DNA of 64,000 bases from Peribacillus simplex. Its GTDB lineage: Bacteria > Bacillota > Bacilli > Bacillales > DSM-1321. Positions within the stretch are counted from its first letter, which is position 1, and each line of letters starts with the position of its first letter. Positions 1 through 7,482 of the stretch are shown here, piece by piece. The notes beneath the pieces were generated by a model, which saw only the letters and a list, made by a program, of their open reading frames with translations, was not told the origin of the DNA and ran no database searches. Both the position numbers and the translations under genes were made by a program. The stretch is taken from contig NZ_CP011008.1 in NCBI RefSeq assembly GCF_001578185.1, positions 3,810,001-3,874,000 on the forward strand. Reading direction: 5' to 3'.

Positions 1-711
1 TAATAGGTGAGATGCCTTCGCATGCAGGACGCCTGCCCCTGCAAGAATGACCGGTCTTTTCGCTCCACTTACGGCTTCAACAAGCTTTCTGATCTGTAAG
101 TAATTCGGCTTGGTCGTCGGCTGGTAACCAGGGAGATCCATTTCTGGCTCCTCAGCCGTATATGCACCTTCTAAAATGGCCATATCTTTAGGTATATCAA
201 TTAATACTGGGCCAGGCCTGCCGCTTGAAGCGATATAAAAAGCTTCTTTTATAATGCGCGGGAGGTCTTCCGGCTTTCTTACCTGGTAATTATGTTTTGT
301 AATCGGTGTAGTGATCCCCAGTACATCCGCTTCCTGGAATGCATCTGAACCAATTACGCTGGTAGCGACCTGACCCGAAATAACCACAAGCGGCAATGAG
401 TCGATCATTGCATCAGCCAAACCCGTGACAATGTTCGTCGCTCCTGGTCCGGATGTGACTATGACCACCCCCGGCTTGCCGGTTATCCTGGCGTATCCTT
501 CCGCTGCATGGATCGCACCTTGTTCGTGTCTTGTCAAAATATGAAAAAGCTCTGAACTGTAAAGCTTGTCATAAATCGGCAATACGGAACCACCCGGATA
601 TCCAAAGATGACTTCAACATTTTCCTTTTTCAATGCATTCAGCAGAAATTCGGCACCACTATAATGTGTCTTTCCACTTTTCCGATCAGCAATCACTGAT
701 TTTTGTGTCAT
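1..711 (-). CDS. ilvB: Acetolactate synthase large subunit, 5' part (runs off window)
   Basis: The first 237 codons of a thiamine-diphosphate enzyme that condenses pyruvate (or pyruvate plus 2-oxobutyrate) in branched-chain amino acid synthesis. The frame is open from ATG at 711 to the window edge. The N-terminal ThDP (PYR) domain is present: [13 protein letters not shown] near residues 36-48, then [15 protein letters not shown] with the catalytic Glu, then [12 protein letters not shown] and the [14 protein letters not shown] segment typical of AHAS. The middle domain begins before the edge ([13 protein letters not shown]). It lies directly behind a leucine-type T-box, as the first gene of ilv-leu operons does. 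The C-terminal half is outside the window. Confidence 0.96.
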   Translation of the reverse strand, partial: MTQKSVIADRKSGKTHYSGAEFLLNALKKENVEVIFGYPGGSVLPIYDKLYSSELFHILTRHEQGAIHAAEGYARITGKPGVVIVTSGPGATNIVTGLADAMIDSLPLVVISGQVATSVIGSDAFQEADVLGITTPITKHNYQVRKPEDLPRIIKEAFYIASSGRPGPVLIDIPKDMAILEGAYTAEEPEMDLPGYQPTTKPNYLQIRKLVEAVSGAKRPVILAGAGVLHAKASHLL

Positions 712-719
712 TTCGTTAA

Positions 720-1100
720 TACCCCCTTCACTTTCCCATAAAATAATTTCCAAAGATTCAGAATTTTCAGCTTTTAAGGCATACAAAAAAGCCTTTTCAC
801 CCCAAATGTACTTGCACTCGGCAAGTTAAAGGGGTGAAAAGGCTTGATGAGCCACTCCACGGTACCACCCTTTTTCGCATGAAACTCCATGCGCACTTTG
901 AATAGTCTACACTATTCTCTGTTTTGGTAACGGGTACTGGTACGCACCCGTTCAGCCCTACTAGTCTGACGTTCAAGCTGAAACTCCAAGGTGAGTTCAT
1001 CTTTCGGGACAATACCGGCTCTCAGCTACCCGGCTCTCTGTGACTGCCTTTTAAAAAGACTACTTATCCTCTTCAATGCTTTTCGCATTATTCATATTTT
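720..1100 (-). promoter_or_regulatory. T-box leader of ilvB, leucine (CUC) specifier
   Basis: The minus strand carries the T-box core AGGGTGGTACCGTGG (857-871) followed by a terminator hairpin. Upstream is a stem I region with the conserved GAACTCACC...GGAGT specifier context. The specifier codon CTC lies at 995-993, so uncharged tRNA-Leu is the expected effector. The arrangement matches the known B. subtilis ilv-leu leader. Confidence 0.93.
783..845 (-). terminator. T-box attenuator terminator of ilvB
   Basis: A 15-bp perfect stem (789-803 with 831-845, AAGCCTTTTCACCCC and its complement) is followed on the minus strand by a T run. It competes with the antiterminator formed by the T-box core. 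Confidence 0.9.
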
Positions 1101-1137
1101 TCGAAACGCTTATGTTTGATGTCTTGTATTTGTGATT

Positions 1138-1166
1138 ATCTTACGTGTATTTCATGTAGTAGTCAA
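1138..1166 (-). promoter_or_regulatory. Sigma-A promoter of the ilvB leader
   Basis: On the minus strand TTGACT (1166-1161), a 17-bp spacer and TAAGAT (1143-1138) lie just upstream of the T-box stem I. Confidence 0.75.
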
Positions 1167-1410
1167 CAGGTTTTTGAGAATTTTTTGATAATTCTAAATT
1201 GCGAGTTTTGCTGTATACGCTTACATACCTACCATTACCACATTCTATAAATAAGTTATTTCAATTATTAATTTTTAAAAATGTTAGATTTCCCAGTTAG
1301 AATTTTAAATTTATAAAAAACTTATTCATCAGAAACTCCAATTACGCATCCATGTATTTCCATTACCCATTCATATGCGGAATCAACCATTATTCCTTTC
1401 GGCTTCATTT

Positions 1411-1898
1411 CTAACTGTCAATCTCCTTTATGAAAAGGGGCGTTAACGCAACTCTTGATAAAAGACTTGGCCTAAACCTCTTTTGAAGATCTCTCGTAGA
1501 TAAACCGCCCGACATCCCAAGATGCGGAAAATCCCGGAACGATTCAAAATCCCCCCAAACAAATACCAGGGATTTTGCTATGGCTGGTACTCTTGTCCAC
1601 TTTTCTTCCTCTGTCCACAATGCCCGCTTGCCGTCATCACTAACAATGATAAAATCTACAGCAAGTCCATAGTTATGCAAGGATTGGCCCACTCTGGCAT
1701 ATGTCACGACCGGCTTTAATTTATTCGTTCTGCCTTATTCATAAAGAAACATCGGTAACCAGCCGTGATTTGAACAATTATCCCCGCTTCAAAAGCTAAT
1801 TTCACCACTTCGAGTATCGTCTCGTTCACGACCGGGTTCATACCGCTTCCCATATTTTCCTTTGCGTGATTCAATAGGGTTTGTAATTTGATGGCCAT
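1411..1898 (-). pseudogene. Broken L-alanyl-D-glutamate peptidase (CwlK/phage endolysin, M15 family)
   Basis: Two adjacent frames together read as one peptidoglycan endopeptidase. The first (1898-1716) gives the N-terminus, with NPVVNETILEVVKLAFEAG and ITAGYRCF. The second (from about 1733 down to 1411) gives LYE, a stop, then GRTNKLKPVVTYARVGQS. The zinc-site motif SLHNYGLAVDF and the late PHLGM histidine motif follow. About five residues are missing after YRCF, which shifts the frame, and the next Gln codon has become TAA. The catalytic motifs survive but cannot be made as one protein. It is probably a prophage or autolysin relic. The assignment rests on family motifs; the broken reading is seen directly. 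Confidence 0.82.
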
Positions 1899-1995
1899 CC
1901 TGGCACCTCCCCTATATTAAATGCGAACATAACTGCAGAAGGGAAGGCTTTACCATTATTTTATTGGGGGGTAAAGAGTATCAGAAAAATGAAAA

Positions 1996-2037
1996 AGGGC
2001 TGAACATAGGTGATATTAATCATCCCCTAAGTCAGCC
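1996..2037 (-). terminator. Terminator of the small acetyltransferase gene
   Basis: AGGGCTGA/TCAGCCCT inverted repeat followed on the minus strand by a T-rich run, a few bases past the stop at 2045. Confidence 0.6.
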
Positions 2038-2044
2038 CTCCGGG

Positions 2045-2320
2045 TCATTTAGCCAATACATCCTCGTATTCTGCATTTTTTTCAAACAGTTTTTGAACGA
2101 ACGAACATACCGGAACAACTTTCAGATTTTCCTCCCTTGCGAATCCTATGATCTTTTCAACAAGGGCATTTCCTACCTTTTGCCCGCGAAGCTTGTCAGA
2201 AACAACGGTATGATCGACCGTGATCTCATCATCACCTGATTTAAAGAATGTAATTTCCGCTAGTTTCTCACCAGATTCTTCGACAAAAAAAGAACTTTCA
2301 CCTTTTTTGATATCCACCAT
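2045..2320 (-). CDS. Small GNAT-like acetyltransferase (YidJ/YjdJ type)
   Basis: A 91-residue protein of the compact Gcn5-related N-acetyltransferase-like family (PF14542 type). It has only the acetyl-CoA-binding core: a short beta hairpin (residues 5-35), the VDHTVVSDKLRGQKVGNALV stretch (residues 35-54) that contains the pyrophosphate-binding turn, and a C-terminal VVPVCSFVQKLFEKN motif typical of this family. Length is normal. The ATG at 2320 has a strong ribosome site (AAAGGAGG). The natural substrate of these proteins is not known. It is flanked by decayed genes and appears to be its own transcription unit with a terminator behind it. Confidence 0.85.
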   Translation of the reverse strand: MVDIKKGESSFFVEESGEKLAEITFFKSGDDEITVDHTVVSDKLRGQKVGNALVEKIIGFAREENLKVVPVCSFVQKLFEKNAEYEDVLAK

Positions 2321-2344
2321 CTCGATGACCTCCTTTTAATTCCT

Positions 2345-2730
2345 TTTTATCATATCTCACAAAATGGAAATTAACCAAATATTTAAAGCTTACTCAAATT
2401 ATTGCTATGTGAAGTTTACTTACAAATAAAAGAGGGATGATAAAAAATGATCCCAGGTAGATAAATGACATGACTTGGAAATCATGATTGATTTTCCAGC
2501 TAACTCCGAGACGATTTTCCGAAGATATATATTTCCCGTAAAGCCTAGAATTCACTGAAACTGAGGTGTTCGTACTGCATGAAATCTTTTAACAAGGTTT
2601 TTCTTACTCTTGCACAAACATAATGTAATTCAGAGTTTTTCAAGCTTCTGTTTTTTTATTGCAACTAATAAATGGAAGGAATCTTTCCATGATGGTGTTA
2701 GAATAAGTAAATAGCAGAAACTAAAAAACT
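2345..2730. other. Gene-free stretch
   Basis: About 385 bases of AT-rich sequence with no reading frame I would defend, between the acetyltransferase gene and the IS-like remnant. Confidence 0.5.
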
Positions 2731-2757
2731 CCCTATATAGGATAGGGCAGACAGACT

Positions 2758-2957
2758 GTAGACAAACTCTCGATGAAAATCGAGTTTGTCTACAGTTTTT
2801 TTTGAGGGTTTTAAAAATTCGAACGTTGATTAGAACGTAGGGCACTCGCTTTCCGCGGGCGGTCCGCCCTCGGCGCCTTTGCGCCTGTGGGGTCTCCCTT
2901 GGACGCGCTTTTCCCGCAGGAGTCTCGTACACCCGCTCCAATCAACTTTGTTTTAAC
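2758..2957. repeat. Dispersed GC-rich repeat, copy A, with adjoining hairpin
   Basis: It consists of a hairpin with 12-bp arms (GTAGACAAACTC and complement, about 2758-2795) and a GC-rich block at 2850-2957. The block contains CACTCGCTTTCCGCGGGCGG, then CGGCGCC, TGTGGGGTCTCC, and CCCGCAGGAGTCTC followed by CCAATCAACTTTGTTTT. Related copies are at about 6203-6415 and 46405-46485. GC content is far above the surroundings. It carries no credible gene. Confidence 0.75.
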
Positions 2958-3004
2958 AATTAGATATAACCGCTTTTGCCTACAGTCTTTTTTGTTTTAA
3001 AATT

Positions 3005-3382
3005 TTAAAGTACTCAACAACAAATAAAGAGGGATATCGTGAGTACAAATCTCCCAAACACATTTGTAAGACATGTTCATTTTTATCAATAGTGTACAGA
3101 AAGCAAAGACCATCAAAAAGTGGTGACGCGCCATATCTGGCAAGAAAATATGGAGGAAGCAGATCACCTGCGTCATCATCAAGATGTAAAACCTATCTAT
3201 GCAAAACGCAAGGAAACGATTGAGCGTGTATTCGCAGATGCAAAAGAAAAGCATGGTATGCGTTGGACTGCTTTAAGGGGACTTAAAAAATTGTCGATGC
3301 AGGCGATGGGTTACTTTCGCTGCCATGAATGTAAAGAAGATGGCCAATTGGACATGGCAAGGTCCAAAAATGGTCTAACATA
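3005..3382 (+). pseudogene. 3' fragment of an IS1182-family transposase, frameshifted
   Basis: Piecing frames together gives KYSTTNKEGYREYKSPKHIC followed by KTCSFLS. A frameshift near 3090 leads to CTESKDHQKVVTRHIWQ. Then comes RKETIERVFADAKEKHGMRW and LRGLKKLSMQAM, a second frameshift near 3310, and AAMNVKKMANWTWQG before the stop. These are the late Cys cluster and the conserved DDE-domain terminus (the ETIERVFAD Glu region) of IS1182-type transposases. The N-terminal half, including the first catalytic Asp, is missing. It is not functional. Confidence 0.85.
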
Positions 3383-3512
3383 GCTCGTAGAGACCTAAGC
3401 TCTTAATCTTGAGCAGAATTCCAAGAAAATATCAAAAGGGATTCGGAATTAATACACTCCGAACCCCTTTTGTCGACCTAACTGACTGCCCTATTTAGGA
3501 TAGGGCAGAGCG

Positions 3513-3872
3513 TTATACTTTTATGGACAGAAAATATAAAATAATGATCGATAACAATATGACCATAAAAACAGCGATGAGAATTACGTGCGCACTCGAG
3601 GGCCGAAACGTCCCTTCATTGATTTGCCGCTTCTTCTGCAGATAACCGAACGTCGCCAGCACCGTAATCACAAGGCCCAATGCACATGCGAACATCCCCA
3701 GTATGATACTGATCAAGTCTATTCGGGCATCCCGATGCACACCAATCGTAAAATGCAGGCTCGTCGTGAGAAAGCCAACCCCCACTATCGCAATCACCGT
3801 TCTTATCCACGCCAAAAAGGTGCGTTCATTAGCCAGATGCTGCTGAGCATATTTCAATTGGTTTTTCTCCAT
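3513..3872 (-). CDS. DUF202 family membrane protein (YidH type)
   Basis: A 119-residue integral membrane protein. The N-terminal signature LANERTFLAWIRTVIAIVGVG (about residues 13-33) is diagnostic of DUF202. Three hydrophobic segments lie at about residues 22-40, 53-75 and 97-118, and the loop between the last two is basic (LQKKRQ). ATG at 3872 is preceded by AAGGTGATG. Function is unknown for the bacterial family. Downstream on the same strand lies the IS-like remnant, so it is the last intact gene before that element. Confidence 0.88.
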   Translation of the reverse strand: MEKNQLKYAQQHLANERTFLAWIRTVIAIVGVGFLTTSLHFTIGVHRDARIDLISIILGMFACALGLVITVLATFGYLQKKRQINEGTFRPSSAHVILIAVFMVILLSIIILYFLSIKV

Positions 3873-3981
3873 GTCATCACCTTAATTGAACATTTTTGAA
3901 TCGATTCTTATGTAACTGATGTGAAAGACTCGTAACACATCTTAATCCGCCGCCTTCAGGACTCGGGCCTCTCATTATCAG

Positions 3982-4155
3982 TCATCTCTTAAGGAACGAC
4001 ATGGCCCTGAACATAGACCCGACAAACATTAGGCCAGCGCCGCCAAGCAATAAATATATACATTGTGTTTTATCAATAACATCCAAAGGATAAAGCAAGG
4101 CACCCAGTGCAATGATTGTCCCTATCCCCGTTATGGTCCATCCTATTTTTTTCAT
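3982..4155 (-). CDS. Small two-helix membrane protein (57 aa), unknown function
   Basis: ATG at 4155 is preceded on the minus strand by TTAGGAG with a 7-base spacer, and the frame runs 57 codons to TGA. The product MKKIGWTITGIGTIIALGAL... has two hydrophobic segments (about residues 6-22 and 33-48) and a short basic tail (SFLKR). I do not recognise a family. It may be co-transcribed with the DUF202 gene downstream (109-base gap). The good ribosome site and membrane pattern favour a real gene. Confidence 0.6.
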   Translation of the reverse strand: MKKIGWTITGIGTIIALGALLYPLDVIDKTQCIYLLLGGAGLMFVGSMFRAMSFLKR

Positions 4156-4708
4156 TCGCAACTCCTAAAAATGATGTATTTAGAGAAGGTCCTTCAAGGG
4201 TTCCCCCTAAGTTTTACAAACAGGACCCCTCACTAATAGCTTAAACCATTTAAAAACCAACAACAAGTGAGATATCATAATTATCTTCCCACGAAAAAAA
4301 GAGCCATAATGACTCCCTATTTTGAATATCCCATTTTCAGCTGTCCTTTTTATCCTTTTCCATGTATTCTTTTATCTTTCTATCTTCCCACTAAAGACGT
4401 AAAGCTCCCATGTGCAAAGATTGCTATGCCATGCACCAGAACTCCAATCCTCCACCCTCCAAATGGATAAAGGAACCCCCAATAACCAGGATCCGACAAT
4501 AGGTGACACCGTTAAATGAATGAAAATGCCTTAAGGTTTTCCACCCTTTTTTTTGCTCTTAAATATCCATCTCCATTCTCCATCCCAGCACCACCTAATC
4601 GTAAACACTAAATATTACCATCAGCTATAATACGTAATTCATCTAATTTAAATTATGAGACGAGATGTGTTAACGCTAAATCGAGAACCAGGAATTCGGA
4701 GAGATAAG
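4156..4708. other. Gene-free stretch
   Basis: About 550 bases of AT-rich sequence. Short frames here have no ribosome site or recognisable product. No RNA gene or repeat seen. Confidence 0.5.
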
Positions 4709-5065
4709 TCAGTTGGATTTCGCTTTATTGTATCCCCGTTCCTCATATGGCTGTATTTTTTCCATCCACACTTCTTCAAGTTTTTTCAATTCGCGTTTTG
4801 CATCGAAAAATCCTGTTTCTTTCGGCTTCAATACCTCCAGTATCTCAAAAGAAAAAGCTTCTTTCCCATATTGATTCCATTCACCTTGCAGCACTTTATT
4901 GGTGTTCGTTCCCATTTCCAATTCAAATTGTTTACCCTTCAACGTCTTTAAATTTCTGGTGCTGCCGATAAAGATTTTATTATTTACCGTATTTCTTATT
5001 TGGTATACACCCGCTTCAACCTTCGTTTCTTTATATAATTGCTTCAATTCTTTTTTACGATCCAT
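4709..5065 (-). CDS. GIY-YIG nuclease family protein
   Basis: A 118-residue protein with a divergent GIY-YIG fold. GVYQIRN (residues 19-25) and KIFIGSTRNLKTLKGK (residues 30-45) correspond to the two GIY/YIG strands and the arginine-bearing helix. The EAFSFEILEVLKPKE segment (about residues 69-83) and a late Glu-rich helix follow. The family holds DNA endonucleases, but the YIG strand here is FIG and activity cannot be inferred from sequence alone. It starts 18 bases after the stop of the preceding regulator-like gene, so the two form an operon. Confidence 0.82.
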   Translation of the reverse strand: MDRKKELKQLYKETKVEAGVYQIRNTVNNKIFIGSTRNLKTLKGKQFELEMGTNTNKVLQGEWNQYGKEAFSFEILEVLKPKETGFFDAKRELKKLEEVWMEKIQPYEERGYNKAKSN

Positions 5066-5083
5066 CTTCCTTGCCTCCAGTCA

Positions 5084-5839
5084 TCATTTTTTCAGCCAAT
5101 ACTGGCTTCCATCAGGCATCCTATCCAAGAATCCATATTCTATTAAATATCTTCTCAATAAAACATGATCATGATAAACGGCACCCAATATTTGATTGAT
5201 TTCTTTTTCTTCGTATTTTCGCTCATTTTCAAAACGCTTCGTAATTTCCAGGAGAATGATTAGCCTTTGTTTTTCTTTTGGCGGGAAAGACTTTAATCCA
5301 CCCTGACTGCCTTTAGGGAAATACTTTTTCAGCACAGTAATCTTTTCATCCTCGGTAACGTTATAACGATCATCGACCATCCTTGCTTTTTGATGAAGGG
5401 GGATGAACGCCGGCGCATATTCATCTTTATCTTTCAAAAGTTCCATCATGGCTAAAAACAACTTAGCCTGCCGCTCTTTCTCTTTCAACACAAAGCGATG
5501 GTTACGAATTGTGGAAGAACTTCCAATCCCCATTTCCTCCTGAACCTCAGCATCATTCTTCCCCTGGTAAAAAAGGCGAAGAAGGCGATTTTGGTGGTCC
5601 GTAAGACCTGTAAGTTTTTTATCCAGATCAATCAAGTATTCAAAAACGGAACGATGTGCACGCTCAATATGAATCCGCATATACCTCTCAGCTTCATAAA
5701 GAACCCCATCTTCCGGATATACTATTCCCTTTTCAATTGCAAGTCCGCACAGTAAACAAATATACTGGCTCCCTTCTTCGATATACCCTTGTTTAAGCTC
5801 ATCTTGGGATGCGCTCCAAAACATTTCAGCGTCCTTCAT
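5084..5839 (-). CDS. DUF2087 protein with zinc-finger-like and helix-turn-helix regions
   Basis: A protein of about 251 residues in three parts. An N-terminal CLLC...HIERAH pattern (about residues 28-62) could bind zinc. A helix-turn-helix resembling region-4/LuxR type follows (LTDHQNRLLRLF...NDAEVQEEMG...STIRNHRF). The C-terminal DUF2087 domain has YFPKGSQGGLKSFPPKEKQR and ends in YLIEYGFLDRMPDGSQYWLKK. I chose ATG 5839 because GAGGAAG lies just before it; a GTG at 5851 is crowded by that site. Likely a DNA-binding regulator. A strong promoter precedes it, and it is co-transcribed with the GIY-YIG gene. Confidence 0.82.
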   Translation of the reverse strand: MKDAEMFWSASQDELKQGYIEEGSQYICLLCGLAIEKGIVYPEDGVLYEAERYMRIHIERAHRSVFEYLIDLDKKLTGLTDHQNRLLRLFYQGKNDAEVQEEMGIGSSSTIRNHRFVLKEKERQAKLFLAMMELLKDKDEYAPAFIPLHQKARMVDDRYNVTEDEKITVLKKYFPKGSQGGLKSFPPKEKQRLIILLEITKRFENERKYEEKEINQILGAVYHDHVLLRRYLIEYGFLDRMPDGSQYWLKK

Positions 5840-5880
5840 AAAACCAAACACTTCCTCATAAAGTTTATAATATACTAAAC

Positions 5881-5909
5881 ATAATATTAATTTGTTTGAA
5901 TTATGTCAA
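5881..5909 (-). promoter_or_regulatory. Sigma-A promoter of the DUF2087/GIY-YIG operon
   Basis: Minus strand TTGACA (5909-5904), 17-bp spacer, TATTAT (5886-5881): a near-consensus promoter about 40 bases ahead of the start codon. Confidence 0.82.
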
Positions 5910-6200
5910 TGTTTTTACGGTTTTTTTTATAATTGCACCAAAGGATATACGGATTATACCAGCATTCTTGAAAGTCGGAAGGGATTCATAAAACGAGGGT
6001 GGCAGGGTAGTGAACAAAATTTCAGGGAGCCGGGAGATGGACCTTTCACCATTCAATCAAGTTAATGATCCCCCTGGTACTATTCCGCTATAATGCAATT
6101 AATAATGGTGGAGCGTAAATGTCGAAATATAGCCTTCATCTATCTTATCTAAAGGCTGTTTTCACATACTTTGTTGCTATTTACCAGGTAGTGAGTTGTG
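5910..6200. other. Gene-free stretch
   Basis: Nothing recognisable between the DUF2087 promoter and repeat copy B. Confidence 0.5.
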
Positions 6201-6202
6201 GT

Positions 6203-6415
6203 TGATTCCCCCTCCAGATGCTCGCTTTCCTTGGTGCGGGCGGTGAGCCTCCTCGGCGTAAACGCCTGTGGGGTCTCAGGGGAGACCCCGCAGGCACAAA
6301 GGCGCCAAGGGCGGACCGCCCGCGGAAAGCGAGTGCCTTGAGGTAACGTTCAAATTGTACAAACCCAAAAAAACTGCAGACAAACTCAATTTTCATCGAG
6401 TTTGTCTGCAGTTTG
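6203..6415. repeat. Dispersed GC-rich repeat, copy B: large palindrome plus hairpin
   Basis: Two arms of the repeat face each other. The left arm runs from TGCTCGCTTTCC to TGTGGGGTCTC. The right arm runs from GAGACCCCGCAGG to GGAAAGCGAGTGCC. Together they form an imperfect palindrome of about 130 bp (6214-6343). A hairpin CTGCAGACAAACTC...GAGTTTGTCTGCAG lies at about 6377-6415, matching the hairpin next to copy A. Frames across it are repeat shadows. Confidence 0.78.
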
Positions 6416-6495
6416 AAGCATCCATGATTGGATCCTTTTTTCTATGGGGCATATGAAATTCGTAGTATAAGTCCTTTGTTAAAGCTTATTAAGTA

Positions 6496-6696
6496 TTAGC
6501 TTGGCACAAACTTAAGTATTCCTTCCAGATAAACACCTTGTTCTTTTCGCGAGCATTCCCTCAACTTGATTCTTCCCTCTTTTTCTAGCTCCTTGGCTAA
6601 TTGGACTACCTTAGTTCCATCTTCGGATATTTCGACTGAAAAGAAATTGCCCCGAGTGGAAGTTTGAATGAACTTGAATAATCTATCTTTATTCAT
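6496..6696 (-). CDS. Hypothetical protein (66 aa)
   Basis: ATG at 6696 is preceded by AAGGAGATG with good spacing. The product MNKDRLFKFIQTSTRGNFFS... is soluble, mixed charge, with ISEDGTKVVQLAKELEKEGRIKLRECSRKEQGVYLEGIL. No signal peptide or membrane segment is present. I do not recognise the family. The length and pattern (strand, helix, strand) would suit a small winged-helix-like fold, but that is only a guess. It stands alone between repeat B and the tRNA-Arg gene. Confidence 0.6.
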   Translation of the reverse strand: MNKDRLFKFIQTSTRGNFFSVEISEDGTKVVQLAKELEKEGRIKLRECSRKEQGVYLEGILKFVPS

Positions 6697-6880
6697 TTAA
6701 ACATCTCCTTATTCATAACAAGTTCGACATAAAAGATCATCCACCTGCGATAAATACGAAATAAAAAACTTCTTTTCTGCATACAACCAATATTAATTCA
6801 ATGGATGCAAAAGGAAATGCATTCTTTCTACGTTCATTTCATATTCCCTCGTTAACTTAAAACAGCTCAGAAAAAGTAAA

Positions 6881-6914
6881 AAAGCCAAAACCTTTAGAAG
6901 GTTTTGGCTTTTTT
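6881..6914 (-). terminator. Terminator behind tRNA-Arg (left copy)
   Basis: A strong stem (AAGCCAAAACCTT and its complement) with a minus-strand T tract, directly after the tRNA 3' end. Confidence 0.85.
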
Positions 6915-6915
6915 C

Positions 6916-6997
<82 letters not shown>

Positions 6998-7216
6998 ATC
7001 GCTGTTTTTCTTCAGTTCAGTATAACGGTCACTTTTCGAACTTAGACCGTAATCGTGATTTTTATTATAACTTAGTATAATACTCATTGCAATACTAGTA
7101 ATATTATATTTTGAGGTGGGTTAGAATTACGACTAACAAATACTCAAACCATTTGGCAAGCATTCCTACTTTAGAAACAACTTTCTCTATTGATACAATA
7201 AAAAAACATCCACTAT

Positions 7217-7375
7217 TTAGATGGATGCCTTCTTACAATTATTTAGCTTGTTCTGTAGCAATTCTTTTAAAATATCAATAGCATTTTCTTCACTTGGGTC
7301 ATTTGTTCCAAGTTCTCCTTGGAAAGCTTTAGACAAAATAGATTGTTCAAGAAGTTCTAACTTTGATGTTATCTT
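7217..7375 (-). pseudogene. C-terminal fragment of a type I restriction specificity subunit (HsdS)
   Basis: The minus strand encodes KITSKLELLEQSILSKAFQG, then ELGTNDPSEENAIDILKELL, before a stop at 7217. This is the characteristic C-terminal coiled-coil and tail of HsdS proteins (LEQSILSKAFxGELGTNDPxEExAI). The target-recognition domains and any hsdM or hsdR genes are missing. It is a relic of a restriction-modification locus carried by the island. Confidence 0.78.
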
Positions 7376-7482
7376 AACAAATCCACTGCACGGGACAAAA
7401 AAGGTGAAGAACGTGTCTCTCGTGATGACTTAACATTTGAGCCATCAAATAAACAGTTAAATTTCACCAACTACCATTTATT

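Larger units (their letters stand above)
2731..3509 (+). mobile_element. IS1182-family insertion sequence remnant with imperfect terminal repeats
   Basis: The left end (about 2742-2767) reads ATAGGGCAGACAGACTG and the inverted right end (about 3495-3470) reads ATAGGGCAGTCAGTTAGG. Both then run into GACAAA, giving roughly 25-bp imperfect inverted repeats. Between them is only about 700 bp: a dispersed GC-rich repeat replaces the 5' half, and the 3' end of a transposase gene follows. A 21-bp direct repeat with one mismatch (CCCTATATAGGATAGGGCAG type, 2731-2751 and 3489-3509) flanks the unit. That repeat itself contains pieces of the terminal repeat. Confidence 0.7.

Noticed and set aside
1322-1408. 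28-codon frame after the endolysin relic (MKPKGIMVDSAYEWVMEIHG...)
   Set aside because: The only ribosome-like site lies 12 bases away inside the endolysin frame; too short and unrecognised. Could be revisited with conservation data.
2630-2941. 103-codon minus-strand frame
   Set aside because: It translates the GC-rich dispersed repeat and its hairpin; no start signal and no protein-like character.
6181-6456. Frames on both strands across repeat copy B
   Set aside because: Mirror-image translations of a palindromic repeat, without ribosome sites.
7221-7433. Plus-strand 70-codon frame
   Set aside because: Shadow of the HsdS fragment, which reads clearly on the minus strand.
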